From Pithys albifrons albifrons (Eukaryota > Chordata > Aves > Passeriformes > Thamnophilidae): a DNA stretch of 64,000 nt. How positions within the stretch are numbered: the first letter of the stretch is position 1; each line of letters opens with the position of its first letter. Below are positions 61,655 through 64,000 of this stretch, piece by piece. The notes beneath the pieces were generated by a model. It had not been told where the DNA came from, searched no databases, and saw only the letters and a program-made list of their open reading frames with translations. A program made the translations under genes and the position numbers. The stretch covers positions 23,145,066 through 23,209,065 of the forward strand of contig NC_092467.1 in assembly GCF_047495875.1 (NCBI RefSeq). Reading direction: 5' to 3'.

Positions 61655-61710
61655 GGTAGTTAATTAGAATCATGTCACCGCGTTAATGTGCTCTGACTGG
61701 ACTCTGACAG
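61655..61710. promoter_or_regulatory. Duplicated homeobox-motif element, copy 1
   Basis: A 56-bp block starting GGTAGTTAATTAGAATC and ending GCTCTGACTGGACTCTGACAG. It is 51/56 identical to 62845-62900. It contains the homeodomain core TTAATTAG. Flanking sequence is unrelated in the two copies apart from GCTCA a few bases after the block. Confidence 0.6.
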
Positions 61711-62844
61711 TTGCTCATCCTCTAACTGGCCACCCTGGCCTGCTCTCCCTCCCCACCCTCCTCATGGATGCAGTCTGGTGCTCACAGCAAGACCCCTCGC
61801 CACCCGCCAGCCACCGTGTCCCTGTGCCTATGGTGCAGGACCCTGAATCCTGCCTGAGTGCCAGGACACGCTGCCTGGCCACGACACCAGGCATGCAGCC
61901 GCTCCACCTGTTCTGGAACTGCCTGACCTTTACGAGCACTAATTCAAAATGACACTGCTCATTTGGTGACATTTCTGTTGATTTTAACTTGAGTTTCTTT
62001 TAATTATTTAATTCAGAGTCCTTTCCCTTCTGCCTCAGGATGGGGCTGCTGTGTTCAGAGCAGTGCCCCAAGGCAGCCCTGTGCCCCACTCCACAGGAGT
62101 GAGTCCTGTGCTGAGCTCTCCCTCTCAGCATCCCTAGGCCAAAGGATGGTGCAGTACACATGGCACTGCCCCCTGTGTTTGGCACCAGTTTTGTGCCACC
62201 TCTGCTGAGAAATGAAGAGCTGAAAAAGAACAGGGTATGCCTGGCTCTGCGGGAGCACACCATTCTCTGAGGCTTCTCCCATACCATGGGAGGGACAGGG
62301 AGGATGGGACTTGCTCTGCCTGCCTCTTTGCACCCAGTGGAAAGTGGTCAAAAACATGAAGATGAGTTTCACAAAATGCTGTCCACCTCCTTGTTCCCCC
62401 TGTCCTGATGCAGAGGAGGCAGGTGGACACCAAGGGTGACCGAGGGTACCACAGATGCTACACTCCTGGGAAAGGCAGGAAAATGAAAGAGGGGAAAGGA
62501 AAACAGGGAAGAGTGAGAGGAGGCTGAAATAAAGCCAGCAGGCTGCCAGAAGCAAACACTCCCAGCACCTCGCAGGGTGAGACAAAGCCTCATCAGCTCC
62601 CACTGAGCTCCAAGTGGGAGAGGCAGTGCTGACAGCCAAAGGCCCCCATTACATGAGGGGCCCATCGCCTGCCACTGCACTCAGCGAGCGTGGCCCTCGC
62701 TGCCCTCTCCTTCACTGTCAGCACAGAGGAGCCCAGCGCTGCTGGGACCTGAGTGGGCAGAGCAGAGGGAAGAGGGATGGCTCTGCTGGGCAGGAGGCAC
62801 CCCAGCAGGCGCTGGCCCGGCTCCCCATGGCAGTGGCAGCTCGA

Positions 62845-62900
62845 GGTAGTTAATTAGAATCGTGTCACTAAGTAAATGTGCTCTGACTGGACTCTGACAG
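62845..62900. promoter_or_regulatory. Duplicated homeobox-motif element, copy 2
   Basis: Same orientation as copy 1 and 1190 bp downstream on the + strand. The five differences from copy 1 all fall in a 13-bp stretch in the middle (62862-62874). Both ends, including TAGTTAATTAGAATC and the 26 bp ending at CTGACAG, are identical. Confidence 0.6.
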
Positions 62901-62934
62901 ACGCTCACCTATGACACCGAGGGCTAGGAGACAA

Positions 62935-63160
62935 TCCACATCAAACTACTGCAGTGTGACCCTTTTAACACAAAGAGTAAACTCACTGCACATCGAGTTG
63001 AAGCTCATTAAAACTGTCTACTCTGCGAGCATCCCATTAACCTCACTGTTAAAAACACGCAATTCCTCTTCTTCTTTCCAAGGCCTAATTAATGCTCTGG
63101 ATCAGGAACAATATCACCACCCTAACCTTCTGAGATTTCCAATCAGTAAATGAAAAGAGA
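62935..63160. promoter_or_regulatory. Candidate noncoding element
   Basis: GTTGAAGCTCATTAAAACTG, GCATCCCATTAACCTC, GGCCTAATTAATGCTCTGG and GAACAATATCACCACCC follow closely after the second duplicated element and may belong to the same regulatory unit. Confidence 0.35.
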
Positions 63161-64000
63161 GAGATGGAGCCAGGAAAGCACAGTGGCTTGCTGGGTCACT
63201 CACCGTGTGGGCTGCTGACCTGCCCAGGCAGGTGGGGCTTTTCCATCTGGCACAGCAGAGATCCCTATTGATGGAGTATGGCACAGCCCTGGCCAGGGGA
63301 ACTATGTGTGCAGGGAAGATGATGAGTCCTGCACAGAGGCTTACAGCTCACGGGATTACTTCAGCTGGTGTAAAACAGTCCAGTGAGGGCACCATATCAA
63401 GACAGGTGCTACTGTGGAACCAGATTTCCTTATCACCTGGGATGGGTACTGAGGGTACAGCAGCAAGAGAAACAGCAGCCTAGTTACCCTCTTACCTCTA
63501 AAAAAAACCCAAACAAACCCCAAACTAGACATTTACAACTAAATCTAAAAACACAATAGTGCATATACTAAAGCCTAAACTTTAAAGATTCAGCTAAATT
63601 CAATCAGATCCAAAAAAGAACAGTAGAAAGGGGTAATGTCATGTTTTGAAAATGGTCAATGCACTGGAGGTGGAAGCAGAACTGACAAATGAGAAACAAA
63701 CTTTCTCAGCAGGAGCAGCTACTTCTACAGATTTGGAAACTTCTTCCTGTTTTCAATATATTTTCAGTTCAAGAACTGGCTTGTTCAGAGCTAAGAAACA
63801 ACAAAGGGCTGACAATAAAAAAGGTGTGCCTTTTATCTTTCCATAATCAGGGAAACAACCAAACAGCTAAGGTAGAAGAGGATTAGATTATGGGAAGTCT
63901 TTATGAAGTCTTGAAAGGGTAGTTTCCAGAAATACTTCTTCAACTCATTGATCACTTCTTGGTTTCATGCACCAGGTGTTTTTACCTAAAAAGTATTCTG

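Larger units (their letters stand above)
32118..64000 (-). other. ERI3: ERI3 gene span, 3' end (5' partial)
   Basis: ERI3 (exoribonuclease family member 3, also called prion protein-interacting protein) is a DEDDh-type 3'-5' exonuclease of the Eri-1 family. Only the terminal coding exon (33606-33688) and the 3' UTR are visible. Everything from 33689 to the right edge is its last intron, because I found no exon for the preceding GLSLQHIGRPHSGI segment or the catalytic exons. The position next to DMAP1, tail to tail, agrees with the gene order of other vertebrates, where RNF220 follows beyond ERI3. Confidence 0.85.
33689..64000 (-). other. ERI3 last intron (>30 kb, 5' partial)
   Basis: The acceptor is at 33690-33689 on the minus strand; the donor lies beyond the window. 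The intron alternates between GC-rich sequence with no signal and AT-rich complex islands, listed separately. Between the islands I see nothing assignable. That covers about 34.7-35.9, 37.2-38.0, 41.0-41.9, 43.6-44.3, 44.7-45.4, 50.0-51.9, 53.3-54.2, 56.4-57.8, 59.5-61.6 and 63.2-64.0 kb, apart from the small repeats listed. Confidence 0.75.

Noticed and set aside
62055..62639. 194-codon minus-strand frame
   Set aside because: Low-complexity Ser/Pro/Cys/His-rich translation typical of GC-rich noncoding DNA. It does not match any ERI3 segment and overlaps several alternative frames.
33689..64000. Search for further ERI3 exons (GLSLQHIGRPHSGI and the catalytic exons)
   Set aside because: No reverse-complement match to these conserved segments was seen by eye. 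They are presumed to lie beyond the right edge; a spliced alignment would settle this.

Overview
The window is vertebrate nuclear DNA. It has split genes with GT-AG introns, no operons, and long AT-rich and GC-rich noncoding stretches. I see an old CR1-like LINE and no mammalian SINE or L1. This fits a sauropsid, most likely a bird, but the sequence alone does not fix the species. No prokaryotic, viral, CRISPR, tRNA or rRNA feature was found.

Two genes are supported, lying tail to tail. DMAP1 (DNMT1-associated protein 1, a subunit of the NuA4/TIP60 and SRCAP complexes) runs on the + strand from before the window. Eight clean coding exons (506-597, 1176-1371, 5688-5846, 7000-7167, 8092-8277, 11111-11182, 23048-23120, 24971-25254) give 410 codons that join in frame. 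The usual basic, serine-rich C-terminal tail is recognisable only as a damaged exon near 30260-30319, which has lost its acceptor AG and carries an in-frame stop. A candidate DMAP1 poly(A) signal lies at 31416. ERI3 (a 3'-5' exoribonuclease of the Eri-1 family) is on the - strand. Only its last coding exon is in the window (33606-33688), with a 3' UTR running down to about 32120.

From 33689 to the right edge the window is ERI3's last intron, more than 30 kb long, in which I could find no further exon. GC-rich unremarkable DNA there alternates with about twenty AT-rich, non-repetitive islands full of homeodomain (TAATTA), POU-octamer and TCF/LEF-type motifs. They look like conserved noncoding elements of a developmental regulatory block. 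Similar islands lie in the larger DMAP1 introns and between 25.2 and 29 kb. Conservation itself cannot be seen here.

The observations most worth following are the degenerate DMAP1 terminal exon, a 56-bp homeobox-motif element present twice in the ERI3 intron (61655 and 62845, 51/56 identical, flanks unrelated), and the density of regulatory-looking islands. I see no sign of a wholly new biological system.
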